Part shown: piece after piece, positions 45,189 through 56,031 of the stretch | Position numbering within the stretch: the first letter of the stretch is position 1 | Layout: each line of letters begins with the position of its first letter | Position numbers and translations under genes: made by a program | Assembly: GCF_016783915.1 (NCBI RefSeq) | Contig: NZ_JADHVT010000008.1 | Span: 1-64,000, forward strand | DNA: 64,000 nt | Origin: Acidovorax sp. | Lineage (GTDB): Bacteria; Pseudomonadota; Gammaproteobacteria; Burkholderiales; Burkholderiaceae_C | Direction: 5' to 3' | Notes under the pieces: generated by a model | Told to the model about the DNA's origin: nothing | Seen by the model: the letters and a program-made list of their open reading frames with translations, nothing else | Databases searched by the model: none

Positions 45189-46409
45189 GTGAATATGCTG
45201 TTACCCGACTGGGCTGTACTGAACGCCGCCATTGACTGGCTGGGACATGGGTTGTGGAACCTGGCCTGGTGGCAGATCGTGTTGTACACCCTTGCCACGA
45301 CCCACATCACCATTGCGGCGGTCACGATCTTCCTGCACCGCGCGCAGGCGCACCGTGCGCTGGACCTGCATGCTATCCCCTCGCATTTCTTCCGCTTCTG
45401 GCTGTGGATTGGCACTGGCATGGTCACCAAGGAATGGGTGGCCATCCACCGCAAGCACCACGCCAAATGCGAAACCGTGGACGACCCCCACAGCCCCCAG
45501 ACCCGCGGGCTGGATACCGTGATGTGGCGCGGCGCCGAGCTGTACCGCGCCGAGTCCAAGAACATGGAAACCATCAAGAAGTTCGGCCACGGCACGCCCG
45601 ATGACTGGATGGAGCGGAATGTGTACACCCGCTACGGCTGGCAAGGCGTGGGCCTCATGCTCATCCTGGACCTGGCCCTGTTTGGCGCCCTGGGCGCCGC
45701 GGTGTGGGCGGTGCAGATGCTCTGGATTCCGTTCTGGGCAGCAGGGGTGGTCAATGGTGTGGGCCACTACTGGGGCTACCGCAACTTCGAGGCGCAGGAC
45801 GCCAGCACCAACCTGTCGCCCTGGGGCATCATCATTGGCGGTGAAGAGCTGCACAACAACCACCACACCTACCCCACGTCGGCCAAGTTCTCGGTCAAGC
45901 CCTATGAGTTCGACATTGGCTGGGTGTACATCAGCCTCATGAAGAAAATTGGCTGGGCCAATGTGAAGAAGGTGCCGCCCAAGCTGCAACTGGGCGATGT
46001 GAAGCCCGTGGCCGATGAAAAGACGCTGGAGGCCTTGATCGCCAACCGCTACGAAGTGATGGCTGGCTATGCGCGCGGCGTGCGTCAGGCTTGCAAGGAT
46101 GAGATTGCCGCGCTGCAGGCGCGCCAGGCCGACGTATCGGTGCTCAAGGCCGCCAAGCGCTGGCTGCACCGCGATACCGAGAAGGTGCCAGCAGGTGCCT
46201 TGCCCCAGCTGGCGCAGGCCCGCGCTGCATCTCCGACGCTCGACAAGATGGTGACCATGCGCGAAGAGCTGCGTCAGTTGTGGCTGAACACCTCCCAATC
46301 CCGCGAGCAGCTCACTGCGGACCTGCAAGCCTGGTGCCGCCGGGCGGAAGAAAGCGGTGTGGCGGCCTTGCGCGAGTTCTCCATCCGTCTGCGCGCTGCA
46401 CGGGTTTGA
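45189..46409 (+). CDS. Fatty acid desaturase (acyl-CoA/phospholipid delta-9 type)
   Basis: 406 residues. Histidine boxes HRAQAH, HRKHH and HNNHH bind the di-iron centre; helices flank them (about 24-46 and 155-190). It introduces double bonds in membrane fatty acids. The C-terminal ~150 residues form an extra cytoplasmic helical extension (EALIANRYEVMAGYARG). The start may be GTG 45189 or ATG 45195; an AAGG lies just upstream of both. Confidence 0.92.
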   Translation: MNMLLPDWAVLNAAIDWLGHGLWNLAWWQIVLYTLATTHITIAAVTIFLHRAQAHRALDLHAIPSHFFRFWLWIGTGMVTKEWVAIHRKHHAKCETVDDPHSPQTRGLDTVMWRGAELYRAESKNMETIKKFGHGTPDDWMERNVYTRYGWQGVGLMLILDLALFGALGAAVWAVQMLWIPFWAAGVVNGVGHYWGYRNFEAQDASTNLSPWGIIIGGEELHNNHHTYPTSAKFSVKPYEFDIGWVYISLMKKIGWANVKKVPPKLQLGDVKPVADEKTLEALIANRYEVMAGYARGVRQACKDEIAALQARQADVSVLKAAKRWLHRDTEKVPAGALPQLAQARAASPTLDKMVTMREELRQLWLNTSQSREQLTADLQAWCRRAEESGVAALREFSIRLRAARV

Positions 46410-46465
46410 TGTAACGCCTTGGTGGCGCAGCCGGTCGGACCACTGACCCCGGCGCACCTCCCCCC

Positions 46466-46502
46466 AAACCGCTGCAGGGCCTTGTGCCTTCAGCGGTTTT
46501 TG
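46466..46502 (+). terminator. Intrinsic terminator after the desaturase gene
   Basis: AAACCGCTG pairs with CAGCGGTTT across a 16 nt loop, followed by T's. Confidence 0.8.
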
Positions 46503-46614
46503 TTGGCTGTGGGTTCAGCGCGAAAAGCTGGCGGGGAGCAAGTGGTCGATGGAGGTTGGACTGCTGCGGCAGGGGGCGGGGTGCGCGGCAGGTCGCGCGT
46601 GAGAGTCGTCCATG

Positions 46615-46651
46615 AAAAAAGCCGCCGGGCTGGATGCCGGGCGGCTTTTTG
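46615..46651 (-). terminator. Intrinsic terminator after rpmB-rpmG
   Basis: AAAAAGCCGCC/GGCGGCTTTTT forms an 11 bp stem with a 13 nt loop; the T run reads on the minus strand, after the L33 gene. Confidence 0.85.
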
Positions 46652-46672
46652 GATGACAAGAAAGAGACTGAA

Positions 46673-46843
46673 TTACTTCAGCTTCATTTCCTTGTATTCC
46701 ACATGCTTGCGAGCTTTGGGATCAAATTTCATGATCAGCATCTTCTCGGGCATGGTCTTCTTGTTCTTGGTCGTGGTGTAGAAGTGACCGGTACCCGCAG
46801 TGGATTCCAGCTTGATCTTGTCGCGTCCGCCTTTGCTTGCCAT
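46673..46843 (-). CDS. rpmG: 50S ribosomal protein L33
   Basis: 56 residues: [29 protein letters not shown] and [16 protein letters not shown] ending ([12 protein letters not shown]) are typical of L33. AAGGAG precedes the ATG. It follows rpmB by 11 nt, as in most proteobacteria. Confidence 0.96.
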   Translation of the reverse strand: MASKGGRDKIKLESTAGTGHFYTTTKNKKTMPEKMLIMKFDPKARKHVEYKEMKLK

Positions 46844-46854
46844 GGTGCTACTCC

Positions 46855-47088
46855 TTAAGCCTGGCCACGGGCACGCAGGTCTGCGAGCACCGAGTCGATA
46901 CCGTTCTTGTCGATCAAACGCAGGGCAGCGCTCGAAACACGCAGGCGAACCCAGCGGTTTTCACTCTCAACCCAGAAACGGCGGTATTGCAGGTTCGGCA
47001 GGAACCGGCGCTTGGTTTTGTTGTTGGCGTGGGAAACATTGTTCCCAGTCATGGGCTTCTTGCCCGTTACGTCGCAGACGCGTGCCAT
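46855..47088 (-). CDS. rpmB: 50S ribosomal protein L28
   Basis: 77 residues: [20 protein letters not shown] is the L28 start, followed by [13 protein letters not shown]. The ATG at 47088 is preceded by GGAG. It is the first gene of the L28-L33 operon. A promoter is proposed at 47244-47273. Confidence 0.96.
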   Translation of the reverse strand: MARVCDVTGKKPMTGNNVSHANNKTKRRFLPNLQYRRFWVESENRWVRLRVSSAALRLIDKNGIDSVLADLRARGQA

Positions 47089-47243
47089 GAGGACACTCCG
47101 ATACTTATTAACGGCCGCTCGCTGAGCCCTGGGCTGTTTGCCCAGGTTGGCTTGCGGCCTCACCTCGCCAGAAAGGGTGGCGGTAACCCGATTTGCCTGT
47201 TTCGAAGGACCGCAAAAACGGGCCGAATTCAGCAAAGCCGCAG

Positions 47244-48415
<1,172 letters not shown>

Positions 48416-48417
48416 TC

Positions 48418-49095
48418 ATGTCGACGATGTTGTCCAACCTGGACCTGCTGCGCCGGGTGCCCTTGTTCTCGCTGCTGACCGTGGCGCAGGCCGAGGTGAT
48501 CAGCGGTGCGGTGATCAAGCGCCGCTTCAAGCGTGGCGAGGCTCTGGTGGAGCAGGGGCAAAAGTCCAATGCCTTGTTCATACTGCTCACAGGGCGCGCC
48601 CGGGTCATGACGTCGGACAGCCGGGGGCGTGAGGTGATTCTGGCCACCCTGGCCCAGGGCGACTACCTGGGCGAGATGAGCATCATCGACAACGAACCCC
48701 ACTCGGCCACGGTGCGTGCGGAGGTGCAGACCGACGTGCTGATGCTGGGGCGTGCGGAGTTTGCACGTTGCCTCACCGAGAACGCGTCCATGTCGCTGGT
48801 GGTGATGCGCGGGCTGGTCAAGCGCCTGCGCCATGCTGATCGCAAGATTGAGTCACTCGCGTTACTGGATGTGTACGGCCGGGTGGCCCATGCCTTGCTG
48901 GACTTTGCGGTGCCCGATGCGCAGGGGCAGCTGCTGATCAAGGACAAAATCTCCCGCCAGGACCTGGCCAAGATGGTCGGAGCTTCCCGCGAAATGGTCA
49001 GCCGCGTGATGAAAGACCTGGAGGAGCGCGGCTTCATCGAGGCGCTGCCCAGCGGTGCCACCCTGCTCAAGGACCGGCTGAACGCGCTGGGCTGA
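48418..49095 (+). CDS. Crp/Fnr family transcriptional regulator
   Basis: 225 residues. N-terminal cyclic-nucleotide-binding-like fold ([40 protein letters not shown]) and a C-terminal helix-turn-helix ([24 protein letters not shown]). No N-terminal cysteine cluster is present, so it is not an Fe-S FNR. AAAGGAG precedes the ATG at 48418. It is divergent from trxB. Confidence 0.9.
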   Translation: MSTMLSNLDLLRRVPLFSLLTVAQAEVISGAVIKRRFKRGEALVEQGQKSNALFILLTGRARVMTSDSRGREVILATLAQGDYLGEMSIIDNEPHSATVRAEVQTDVLMLGRAEFARCLTENASMSLVVMRGLVKRLRHADRKIESLALLDVYGRVAHALLDFAVPDAQGQLLIKDKISRQDLAKMVGASREMVSRVMKDLEERGFIEALPSGATLLKDRLNALG

Positions 49096-49168
49096 AAGCC
49101 GGGGGGTGGACCCTGCGCCGGGTGGTGCGCCCAGCGCAACGCATGGGGTAAGCTCACCCCGCACGTTT

Positions 49169-51505
49169 ATGACCTATTCCCTCAATACCCTGAATGCATC
49201 GGCGGCTGCCAAGTCGCCGCCCCGCACGGGCGCCGCCCGTTTTGGCCACGAAATCGCCCTGGTGGTGGGCTTGCTGGCCCTGGTTTTCTGGCTGCTGGCG
49301 CTCGTCAGCTATTCGGCGCAGGATGCGGCCTGGTCCACCTCGGGCGCTCGCGACGCACGCTCCGTTGCCAATTGGGCGGGGCGCTTTGGCGCCTGGCTGG
49401 CCGATGGCAGCTACTTTGCGCTGGGGTTTTCAGTGTGGTGGTGCGTGGCGGCAGGCGTGCGCGCCTGGCTGTCGTCGCTGGCGCGCTGGATGCGCGGGGG
49501 CGAAGTGGTGGCGGGCGCCGCCAGCCCTCTGGTGCGCCGGGCCACGTTCTGGGGTGGTCTGGTGGTGCTGATGTGTTCCAGCACGGCGCTTGAATGGTCG
49601 CGTCTGTACCGGTTTGAGTCGTTCCTGCCTGGGCATGCTGGTGGTGTGCTGGGTTACCTGGTGGGACCGGCTGGCGTGAAGTGGCTGGGTTTCACGGGCT
49701 CCGGCTTGCTGGCGATCGTGCTGGCGGTGGCGGGGGCGGCCCTGGTGTTCCGCTTCTCGTGGGGCCATGTGGCGGAGTTTCTCGGCGGGCGCCTTGATGC
49801 GCTGGTGCAGTCGCGCCTGGCAAAACGCGAGGTGGCCAAGGATGTCGCCGTGGGCCGCAAGGCGGCCCGCGAGCGCGAAGTGGTGGTATTGGAGGAGCGC
49901 ACCGAAAGCGAGGTGCACCACCCCGAGCCCGTGCAAATCATCGAGCCGATTCTGGTGGATGTGCCACAGAGCACCCGCGTGGTGAAGGAGCGCCAGAAAC
50001 CCCTGTTCACCGAGATGCCGGACAGCAAGCTGCCCCTGGTAGACCTGCTCGATGGCCCCCTGCAGCGCCAGGAAACCGTGGCCCCCGAGACGCTGGAGAT
50101 GACCAGCCGCCTCATCGAGAAAAAGCTCAAGGACTTTGGCGTGGAGGTGCGCGTGGTGGCCGCCATGCCCGGCCCGGTGATCACCCGTTACGAGATCGAA
50201 CCCGCCACCGGCGTGAAGGGCTCGCAGATCGTGGGGCTGGCCAAGGATCTGGCGCGCTCGCTCAGCCTGGTGTCCATCCGGGTGGTCGAGACCATCCCCG
50301 GCAAGAACTACATGGCGCTGGAGCTGCCCAACGCCAAGCGCCAGTCCATCCGTCTGTCCGAAATCCTGGGATCGCAGGTCTACCACGAGGCCAAGAGCAT
50401 GCTCACCATGGGCCTGGGCAAGGACATCGTGGGCAACCCGGTGGTGGCCGACCTGGCCAAGATGCCGCACGTGCTGGTGGCCGGTACCACGGGCTCGGGC
50501 AAGTCGGTGGGGATCAACGCGATGATCCTCTCGCTGCTGTACAAGGCCGAGGCACGCGATGTGCGCCTGCTGATGATCGACCCCAAGATGCTGGAAATGT
50601 CGGTCTACGAAGGCATTCCGCACCTGCTGGCGCCCGTGGTCACCGACATGAAGCAGGCGGCCCACGGCCTGAACTGGTGCGTGGCCGAGATGGAGCGGCG
50701 GTACAAGCTCATGTCCAAGCTGGGTGTGCGCAACCTGGCGGGCTACAACGTCAAAATCGACGAGGCCAAGGCGCGCGAAGAGTTCATCTACAACCCCTTC
50801 AGCCTCACGCCCGAAGAGCCCGAGCCGCTGCAGCGCCTGCCACACATCGTGGTCATCATCGACGAGCTGGCCGACCTGATGATGGTGGTGGGCAAGAAGA
50901 TCGAAGAACTGATCGCCCGCCTGGCGCAAAAGGCGCGCGCGGCCGGCATCCACCTGATCCTGGCCACCCAGCGCCCCAGCGTGGATGTGATCACCGGCCT
51001 GATCAAGGCCAACATCCCCACCCGCATCGCGTTCTCGGTGGGCTCCAAGATCGACAGCCGCACCATCCTCGACCAGATGGGCGCCGAGGCGCTGCTGGGC
51101 ATGGGTGACATGCTCTACATGGCCAGCGGCACGGGCCTGCCGATTCGCGTGCACGGCGCCTTTGTGTCGGACGAAGAAGTACACCGTGTCGTCAGTTACC
51201 TCAAGCAGCAAGGGGAGCCGGACTACATAGAAGGCGTGCTCGAAGGTGGAACTGTGGATGGCGAGGGTGATCTGTCAGGGGAGGGCGGTGGTGGCGAAGG
51301 GGGCGAGAAGGACCCCATGTACGACCAGGCCGTCGAAGTGGTGCTCAAGGACCGCAAGGCCAGCATCTCGTACGTGCAGCGCAAGCTGCGCATTGGCTAC
51401 AACCGCTCGGCGCGTTTGCTGGAAGACATGGAAAAGGCCGGACTCGTCAGTGGCCTGACCACCAGCGGCCAGCGCGAAGTGCTGGTACCCAACCGCAGCG
51501 AATGA
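49169..51505 (+). CDS. ftsK: DNA translocase FtsK
   Basis: 778 residues. N-terminal part has about four membrane helices (from ~29 to ~195), a variable linker follows (~200-310), then the motor domain with Walker A G439-TTGSGK-S446 and Walker B ([12 protein letters not shown]). The C-terminal gamma winged-helix domain is seen ([32 protein letters not shown]). It pumps DNA at the septum and aligns the terminus. lolA and rarA follow, as in other proteobacteria. Confidence 0.94.
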   Translation: MTYSLNTLNASAAAKSPPRTGAARFGHEIALVVGLLALVFWLLALVSYSAQDAAWSTSGARDARSVANWAGRFGAWLADGSYFALGFSVWWCVAAGVRAWLSSLARWMRGGEVVAGAASPLVRRATFWGGLVVLMCSSTALEWSRLYRFESFLPGHAGGVLGYLVGPAGVKWLGFTGSGLLAIVLAVAGAALVFRFSWGHVAEFLGGRLDALVQSRLAKREVAKDVAVGRKAAREREVVVLEERTESEVHHPEPVQIIEPILVDVPQSTRVVKERQKPLFTEMPDSKLPLVDLLDGPLQRQETVAPETLEMTSRLIEKKLKDFGVEVRVVAAMPGPVITRYEIEPATGVKGSQIVGLAKDLARSLSLVSIRVVETIPGKNYMALELPNAKRQSIRLSEILGSQVYHEAKSMLTMGLGKDIVGNPVVADLAKMPHVLVAGTTGSGKSVGINAMILSLLYKAEARDVRLLMIDPKMLEMSVYEGIPHLLAPVVTDMKQAAHGLNWCVAEMERRYKLMSKLGVRNLAGYNVKIDEAKAREEFIYNPFSLTPEEPEPLQRLPHIVVIIDELADLMMVVGKKIEELIARLAQKARAAGIHLILATQRPSVDVITGLIKANIPTRIAFSVGSKIDSRTILDQMGAEALLGMGDMLYMASGTGLPIRVHGAFVSDEEVHRVVSYLKQQGEPDYIEGVLEGGTVDGEGDLSGEGGGGEGGEKDPMYDQAVEVVLKDRKASISYVQRKLRIGYNRSARLLEDMEKAGLVSGLTTSGQREVLVPNRSE

Positions 51506-51549
51506 CCGGCCGGACCGCAAGGCCGGACCCTACCCCACAGGAGTTTCTG

Positions 51550-52182
51550 TTGAAAAAGATCGCTACTGCAATTTTGATAGCTGCTGCGGCAAGCGTGGCT
51601 AGCGCTGACGGGTTAAAAAGCCTGGAGTCCTTCATGAAGGGCACGCAGACGGGTAAGGCCGATTTCACCCAGACCGTGACTTCGCCCCCCAAGGATGGCC
51701 AGACCGCGCGCACCAAGACATCGAGCGGCAGCTTTGAATTCCAGCGCCCCGGGCGCTTCAAGTTCGTCTACAAAAAACCTTTCGAGCAGACCATCGTGGC
51801 CGACGGCCAGACCCTTTGGCTGTACGACGTGGACCTGAACCAGGTCACGCAGCGCTCGCAATCCCAGGCCCTGGGCAGCACGCCCGCAGCACTGCTGGCG
51901 TCCGCGCCCGACCTGTCGGCGCTGAAGGCCGAGTTCACGCTGGAGGCCTCGCCCGATGCGGACGGCCTGCGGTGGGTACTGGCCAGCCCCAAGACCAAGG
52001 ACGGCCAGCTCAAGAGCGTGCGTGTGGGCTTTGCGGGCGAGCAGCTTGCGGCCTTGGACATCCTGGACAGCTTTGGCCAGCGTTCGCTGATTCGTTTTAC
52101 CGGCATGCAGGCCAATACGGCGCTGCCTGCCAGCACGTTCCAGTTCAAGCCTCCGGCTGGGGCGGATGTCGTGAAGCAGTAG
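51550..52182 (+). CDS. lolA: Outer-membrane lipoprotein carrier protein LolA
   Basis: 210 residues with a short signal peptide (KKIATAILIAAAASVASA) and a LolA fold (KADFTQTVTSPP, SGSFEFQRPGRFKFVYKKPF, DGQTLWLYDVDLNQV). It carries lipoproteins across the periplasm. The start is TTG at 51550 with CAGGAG upstream. Most of the signal peptide is encoded by a copy of the dispersed repeat (51560-51620). It lies between ftsK and rarA. Confidence 0.93.
   Translation: MKKIATAILIAAAASVASADGLKSLESFMKGTQTGKADFTQTVTSPPKDGQTARTKTSSGSFEFQRPGRFKFVYKKPFEQTIVADGQTLWLYDVDLNQVTQRSQSQALGSTPAALLASAPDLSALKAEFTLEASPDADGLRWVLASPKTKDGQLKSVRVGFAGEQLAALDILDSFGQRSLIRFTGMQANTALPASTFQFKPPAGADVVKQ
51560..51620 (+). repeat. 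Dispersed repeat, copy in the lolA signal-peptide region
   Basis: TCGCTACTGCAATTTTGATA is followed by GCTGCTGCGGCAAGCGTGGC and TAGCGCTGACGGGTTAAAAAG. Starts at the fourth codon of lolA. Confidence 0.6.
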
Positions 52183-52185
52183 GTT

Positions 52186-52253
52186 TTGCTCTCAAAAGAA
52201 TAGCTGCTGGTGCATGTTTTTTGGGCGCTAGAGGCCAGTTTGGCTTCAAAATC
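52186..52253 (+). repeat. Dispersed repeat, copy between lolA and rarA
   Basis: TGCTCTCAAAAGAATAGCTG is followed by GGCGCTAGAGGCCAGTTTGG and CTTCAAAAT. Intergenic, 4 nt after the lolA stop. Confidence 0.6.
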
Positions 52254-52278
52254 AGCGTGATGTAGACAGGATACGAAC

Positions 52279-53634
52279 ATGGCAGCACGCGGTGCCTCCG
52301 CCCCTTCCTCGGTACACCCTTCCACCCACCAGCCCCTGGCTGAACGCCTGCGGCCCCGCACACTGGGCGAGGTGATCGGGCAGCAGCATGTGCTGGGCCC
52401 GGGCATGCCGCTGCGGCTGGCGTTTGAGTCCGGCAGACCACACAGCTGCATCCTGTGGGGCCCGCCCGGCGTTGGCAAGACCACCATTGCGCGCCTGATG
52501 GCCGATGCGTTCGATGCGCAGTTCATCAGCATCAGCGCCGTGCTGGGTGGGGTCAAGGACATCCGTGAGGCCGTAGAGCAGGCTCAGGCCGCGCGCGACG
52601 GGCTCATGCAGCAGCGCACCATCGTGTTCGTCGATGAAGTGCACCGGTTCAACAAGAGTCAGCAGGACGCGTTTTTGCCGCATGTCGAGTCGGGCCTGTT
52701 CACCTTCATCGGCGCCACCACCGAGAACCCGTCCTTCGAGGTCAACTCCGCACTGCTGTCGCGTGCAGCGGTGTACGTGCTGCAGCCGCTGTCCGAGCAG
52801 GATTTGAAGCAGATAGTGGCGCTGGCGCAGAAAGAACATGCGCTGCCTGCTATAGAAGATATAGCAATTGACCGCCTGGTGGCCTACGCCGATGGCGACG
52901 CGCGCCGCCTGCTCAACACGCTGGAAACCCTGTCCATGGCGGCCGCGCAGGAGAAACTTCCCGAGATCACCGATGCCTGGCTGCTCAAGGTGCTGGGCGA
53001 GCGCATGCGCCGCTACGACAAAGGTGGCGAGCAGTTCTACGACACCATCAGCGCGCTGCACAAGTCCGTGCGGGGCTCCGATCCCGACGCCGCGCTGTAC
53101 TGGCTGGTGCGCATGCTGGACGGCGGCGCCGACCCGCGCTACATGGCGCGCCGCCTGGTGCGCATGGCAGCCGAGGACGTGGGTCTGGCCGACCCGCGCG
53201 CACTGCGCCTGGCGCTGGACGCCAGCGAGGTGTACGAGCGCCTGGGCAGTCCCGAAGGCGAGCTGGCACTGGCCGAATGCGTGGTGTACCTGGCGGTGGC
53301 GCCCAAGTCCAACGCGGTCTACAAGGCCTACAACGCGGCGCGGGCCTGGGTCAAACAGGATGGCACACGCCCAGTGCCCATGCACCTGCGCAATGCGCCC
53401 ACCAAGTTGATGAAAGAGCTCGACTACGGCAAGGGCTACCGCTACGCCCACGACGAGGAGGGTGGCTTTGCGGCGGGTGAGAACTACCTGCCCGAAGGCA
53501 TGCCGGAACCCGGCTTCTACCAGCCCGTGGAGCGGGGCCTGGAGATCAAGATCGCACTGAAGCTGCGTGAGTTGCGCGACCGCAATACCGCAGCGGCCAC
53601 GCCTGGCGTACAAGATTCAGACACCGCCTCGTGA
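52279..53634 (+). CDS. rarA: Replication-associated recombination protein A (MgsA/RarA AAA+ ATPase)
   Basis: 451 residues. AAA+ ATPase with Walker [10 protein letters not shown] and Walker [11 protein letters not shown], sensor GATTENPSF; the C-terminal region holds the RarA/MgsA oligomerisation domain ([24 protein letters not shown] and [15 protein letters not shown]). It acts at stalled replication forks. A weak copy of the dispersed repeat head lies at 52848. The ftsK-lolA-rarA order is widely conserved; serS does not follow here. Confidence 0.95.
   Translation: MAARGASAPSSVHPSTHQPLAERLRPRTLGEVIGQQHVLGPGMPLRLAFESGRPHSCILWGPPGVGKTTIARLMADAFDAQFISISAVLGGVKDIREAVEQAQAARDGLMQQRTIVFVDEVHRFNKSQQDAFLPHVESGLFTFIGATTENPSFEVNSALLSRAAVYVLQPLSEQDLKQIVALAQKEHALPAIEDIAIDRLVAYADGDARRLLNTLETLSMAAAQEKLPEITDAWLLKVLGERMRRYDKGGEQFYDTISALHKSVRGSDPDAALYWLVRMLDGGADPRYMARRLVRMAAEDVGLADPRALRLALDASEVYERLGSPEGELALAECVVYLAVAPKSNAVYKAYNAARAWVKQDGTRPVPMHLRNAPTKLMKELDYGKGYRYAHDEEGGFAAGENYLPEGMPEPGFYQPVERGLEIKIALKLRELRDRNTAAATPGVQDSDTAS
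52848..52884. repeat. Possible partial dispersed-repeat head in rarA
   Basis: TGCTATAGAAGATATAGCAA forms the head hairpin only; the tail blocks are not clear. Confidence 0.25.
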
Positions 53635-53991
53635 TCGGTAGTCTGGCTGGCTGGGCGAGGTGGCCGCGCACCTCCTGCGGCGGCCCCAACGCACTGCGCA
53701 GCGCGCTTTATGCCGATTCGGCATGATCAAGGTAATAAGTTTGCACATCAATTATCTTGCGTGCATCAAAATTCCTTATGCAGTGCGTGGCGCGCTGATG
53801 TGACGAAAACCCGAGGGAAAACCCCGCCCGGCTTGGATTGGGGCGGTTGTGACTACTCGCTACAATCCCGTCCACAAACCCGCACAGCTGCATTCCTGGC
53901 GGGTTTTTTGCTAGATGGCAGTCGGGCCCACAAGGCTGTACCGATTCCGGTGCCAAAGCGGTGGGTACGTCACAAACGAAGGACTTCTCTT
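53635..53991 (+). promoter_or_regulatory. liv operon leader with sigma-70 promoter and terminator-like hairpin
   Basis: This 357 bp gap has no gene. TTGGGG (53838-53843) and TACAAT (53861-53866) are 17 nt apart, a good sigma-70 promoter. The expected start is near 53873. Immediately after, AAACCCGC (53876-53883) pairs with GCGGGTTT (53899-53906) followed by T's, so a terminator sits almost at +1. Near 53710 lies ATGCCGATTCGGCAT, a near-perfect palindrome. Either the hairpin is a terminator for a short RNA or an attenuator for livHMGF. Confidence 0.6.
53876..53909 (+). terminator. Terminator-like hairpin in the liv leader
   Basis: 8 bp stem AAACCCGC/GCGGGTTT, 15 nt loop, then a run of six T's. 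It may end rarA transcripts or attenuate livH transcription. Confidence 0.7.
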
Positions 53992-54921
53992 ATGGACATT
54001 TTGCTGCAACAGATCATCAACGGTCTGGTACTCGGCAGCATGTACGCCTTGATAGCCTTGGGCTACACGATGGTGTACGGCATTATTCAACTCATCAATT
54101 TCGCCCACGGCGAGGTGCTCATGATCGGCGCCCTCACCAGCTGGAGCTGTATTGGAATGATGCAGGCTGCCATGCCCGGCGCGCCGGGTTGGGTCATCTT
54201 GCTGCTGGCCACGCTCATCGCCTGCGTGGTCGCTGCCACGCTCAATTTCGTGATCGAAAAAGTGGCCTACAAGCCACTGCGCACAAGTCCCCGTCTCGCC
54301 CCCCTGATCACTGCCATCGGCATGTCGATCCTGCTGCAGACGTTGGCCATGATCATCTGGAAGCCCAACTACAAGCCGTACCCCACGCTGCTGCCCAGCA
54401 CGCCGTTCCAGGTGGGTGGTGCGTACATCACGCCCACGCAGATCCTGATTCTGGGTGTGACGGCGGTGGCCCTGGCCTCGCTGGTCTATCTGGTCAACCA
54501 CACCAACCTGGGCCGTGCGATGCGCGCCACGGCTGAGAACCCCCGCGTGGCATCCCTGATGGGCGTGAAGCCCGACATGGTGATCTCGGCCACCTTCATC
54601 ATCGGCGCCATTCTGGCGGCCATCGCCGGCATCATGTATGCCTCTAACTACGGCACGGCGCAGCACACCATGGGCTTCCTGCCCGGGCTCAAGGCCTTCA
54701 CGGCTGCGGTGTTCGGCGGTATCGGCAACTTGGCCGGCGCGGTGGTGGGCGGCATCCTGCTGGGCCTCATCGAAGCCATCGGCTCGGGCTACATCGGCAC
54801 GCTCACGGGCGGTCTGCTGGGCAGCCACTACACCGACATCTTTGCGTTCATCGTGCTCATCATCATCCTGACGCTGCGCCCCTCGGGCCTGCTGGGTGAG
54901 CGTGTTGCCGATCGCGCCTGA
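53992..54921 (+). CDS. livH: Branched-chain amino acid ABC transporter permease LivH
   Basis: 309 residues, about eight helices. It starts MDILLQQIINGLVLGSMYALIA and has the LivH segments YGIIQLINFAHGEVLMIGAL and MRATAENPRVASLMG. GAAGGAC is upstream. First gene of livHMGF; 13 nt separate it from livM. The substrate-binding protein is not encoded here. Confidence 0.95.
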   Translation: MDILLQQIINGLVLGSMYALIALGYTMVYGIIQLINFAHGEVLMIGALTSWSCIGMMQAAMPGAPGWVILLLATLIACVVAATLNFVIEKVAYKPLRTSPRLAPLITAIGMSILLQTLAMIIWKPNYKPYPTLLPSTPFQVGGAYITPTQILILGVTAVALASLVYLVNHTNLGRAMRATAENPRVASLMGVKPDMVISATFIIGAILAAIAGIMYASNYGTAQHTMGFLPGLKAFTAAVFGGIGNLAGAVVGGILLGLIEAIGSGYIGTLTGGLLGSHYTDIFAFIVLIIILTLRPSGLLGERVADRA

Positions 54922-54934
54922 GGAGCCTCACACC

Positions 54935-56011
54935 ATGAAGAACACCAAAACCAACTGGATCATCGGCGCCGTGGCGCTGCTGGTGCTGCCGCTGATCCTG
55001 CAATCCTTCGGCAACGCCTGGGTGCGTATTGCCGACCTGGCCCTGCTGTACGTGCTGCTGGCTCTGGGCCTGAACATCGTGGTGGGCTACGCCGGCCTGC
55101 TGGACCTGGGCTACGTGGCGTTCTACGCCGTGGGTGCCTACCTGTTTGCCTTGATGGCCTCGCCGCACCTTGCGGACAACTTTGCGGCGTTTGCCGCCAT
55201 GTTCCCTAACGGGCTGCACACCTCGCTGTGGATCGTGATACCGGTGGCGGCGTTGTTAGCGGCGTTCTTTGGCGCCATGCTGGGGGCGCCCACGCTCAAG
55301 CTGCGCGGCGACTATCTGGCCATCGTGACGCTGGGCTTTGGCGAAATCATCCGCATCTTCCTGAACAACCTGGACCACCCCGTCAACCTGACCAACGGCC
55401 CCAAGGGTCTGGGTCAGATCGACTCGGTCAAGATCTTTGGCCTGGACCTGGGCAAGCGGCTGGAGGTGTTCGGTTTCGACATCAACTCCGTCACGCTGTA
55501 CTACTACCTCTTCCTGACCCTGGTGGTGGTTTCCATCATCATCTGCTACCGCCTTCAGGACTCGCGCATCGGCCGCGCCTGGATGGCCATCCGTGAAGAC
55601 GAAATTGCCGCCAAGGCGATGGGCATCAACACCCGCAACATGAAGCTGCTGGCCTTCGGCATGGGTGCTTCGTTCGGCGGCGTGTCGGGTGCGATGTTCG
55701 GTGCGTTCCAGGGCTTTGTGTCGCCCGAGTCGTTCAGCCTGATGGAGTCGGTCATGATCGTCGCCATGGTGGTCCTGGGCGGTATCGGCCATATTCCTGG
55801 TGTGATCCTGGGCGCCGTGCTGCTGTCGGCCCTGCCCGAAGTGCTGCGCTATGTGGCAGGCCCCCTGCAGGCCATGACGGACGGCCGCCTGGACTCCGCC
55901 ATCCTGCGCCAGCTGCTGATCGCACTGGCCATGATCATCATCATGCTGATGCGTCCCCGTGGTCTGTGGCCTGCGCCCGACCATGGCAAGAGCCTCACGC
56001 AGAAGACCTGA
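54935..56011 (+). CDS. livM: Branched-chain amino acid ABC transporter permease LivM
   Basis: 358 residues, about nine helices: GLNIVVGYAGLLDLGYVAFYAVGAY, TLKLRGDYLAIVTLGFGEII and DSRIGRAWMAIREDEIAAKAMGIN are LivM signatures. GAGGAG precedes the ATG at 54935. Second permease of the operon. Confidence 0.95.
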   Translation: MKNTKTNWIIGAVALLVLPLILQSFGNAWVRIADLALLYVLLALGLNIVVGYAGLLDLGYVAFYAVGAYLFALMASPHLADNFAAFAAMFPNGLHTSLWIVIPVAALLAAFFGAMLGAPTLKLRGDYLAIVTLGFGEIIRIFLNNLDHPVNLTNGPKGLGQIDSVKIFGLDLGKRLEVFGFDINSVTLYYYLFLTLVVVSIIICYRLQDSRIGRAWMAIREDEIAAKAMGINTRNMKLLAFGMGASFGGVSGAMFGAFQGFVSPESFSLMESVMIVAMVVLGGIGHIPGVILGAVLLSALPEVLRYVAGPLQAMTDGRLDSAILRQLLIALAMIIIMLMRPRGLWPAPDHGKSLTQKT

Positions 56012-56031
56012 ACACCGCAGAAAGTTAGAAC

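Noticed and set aside
49430..51211. 593-codon frame antisense to ftsK
   Set aside because: Shadow frame; no motifs.
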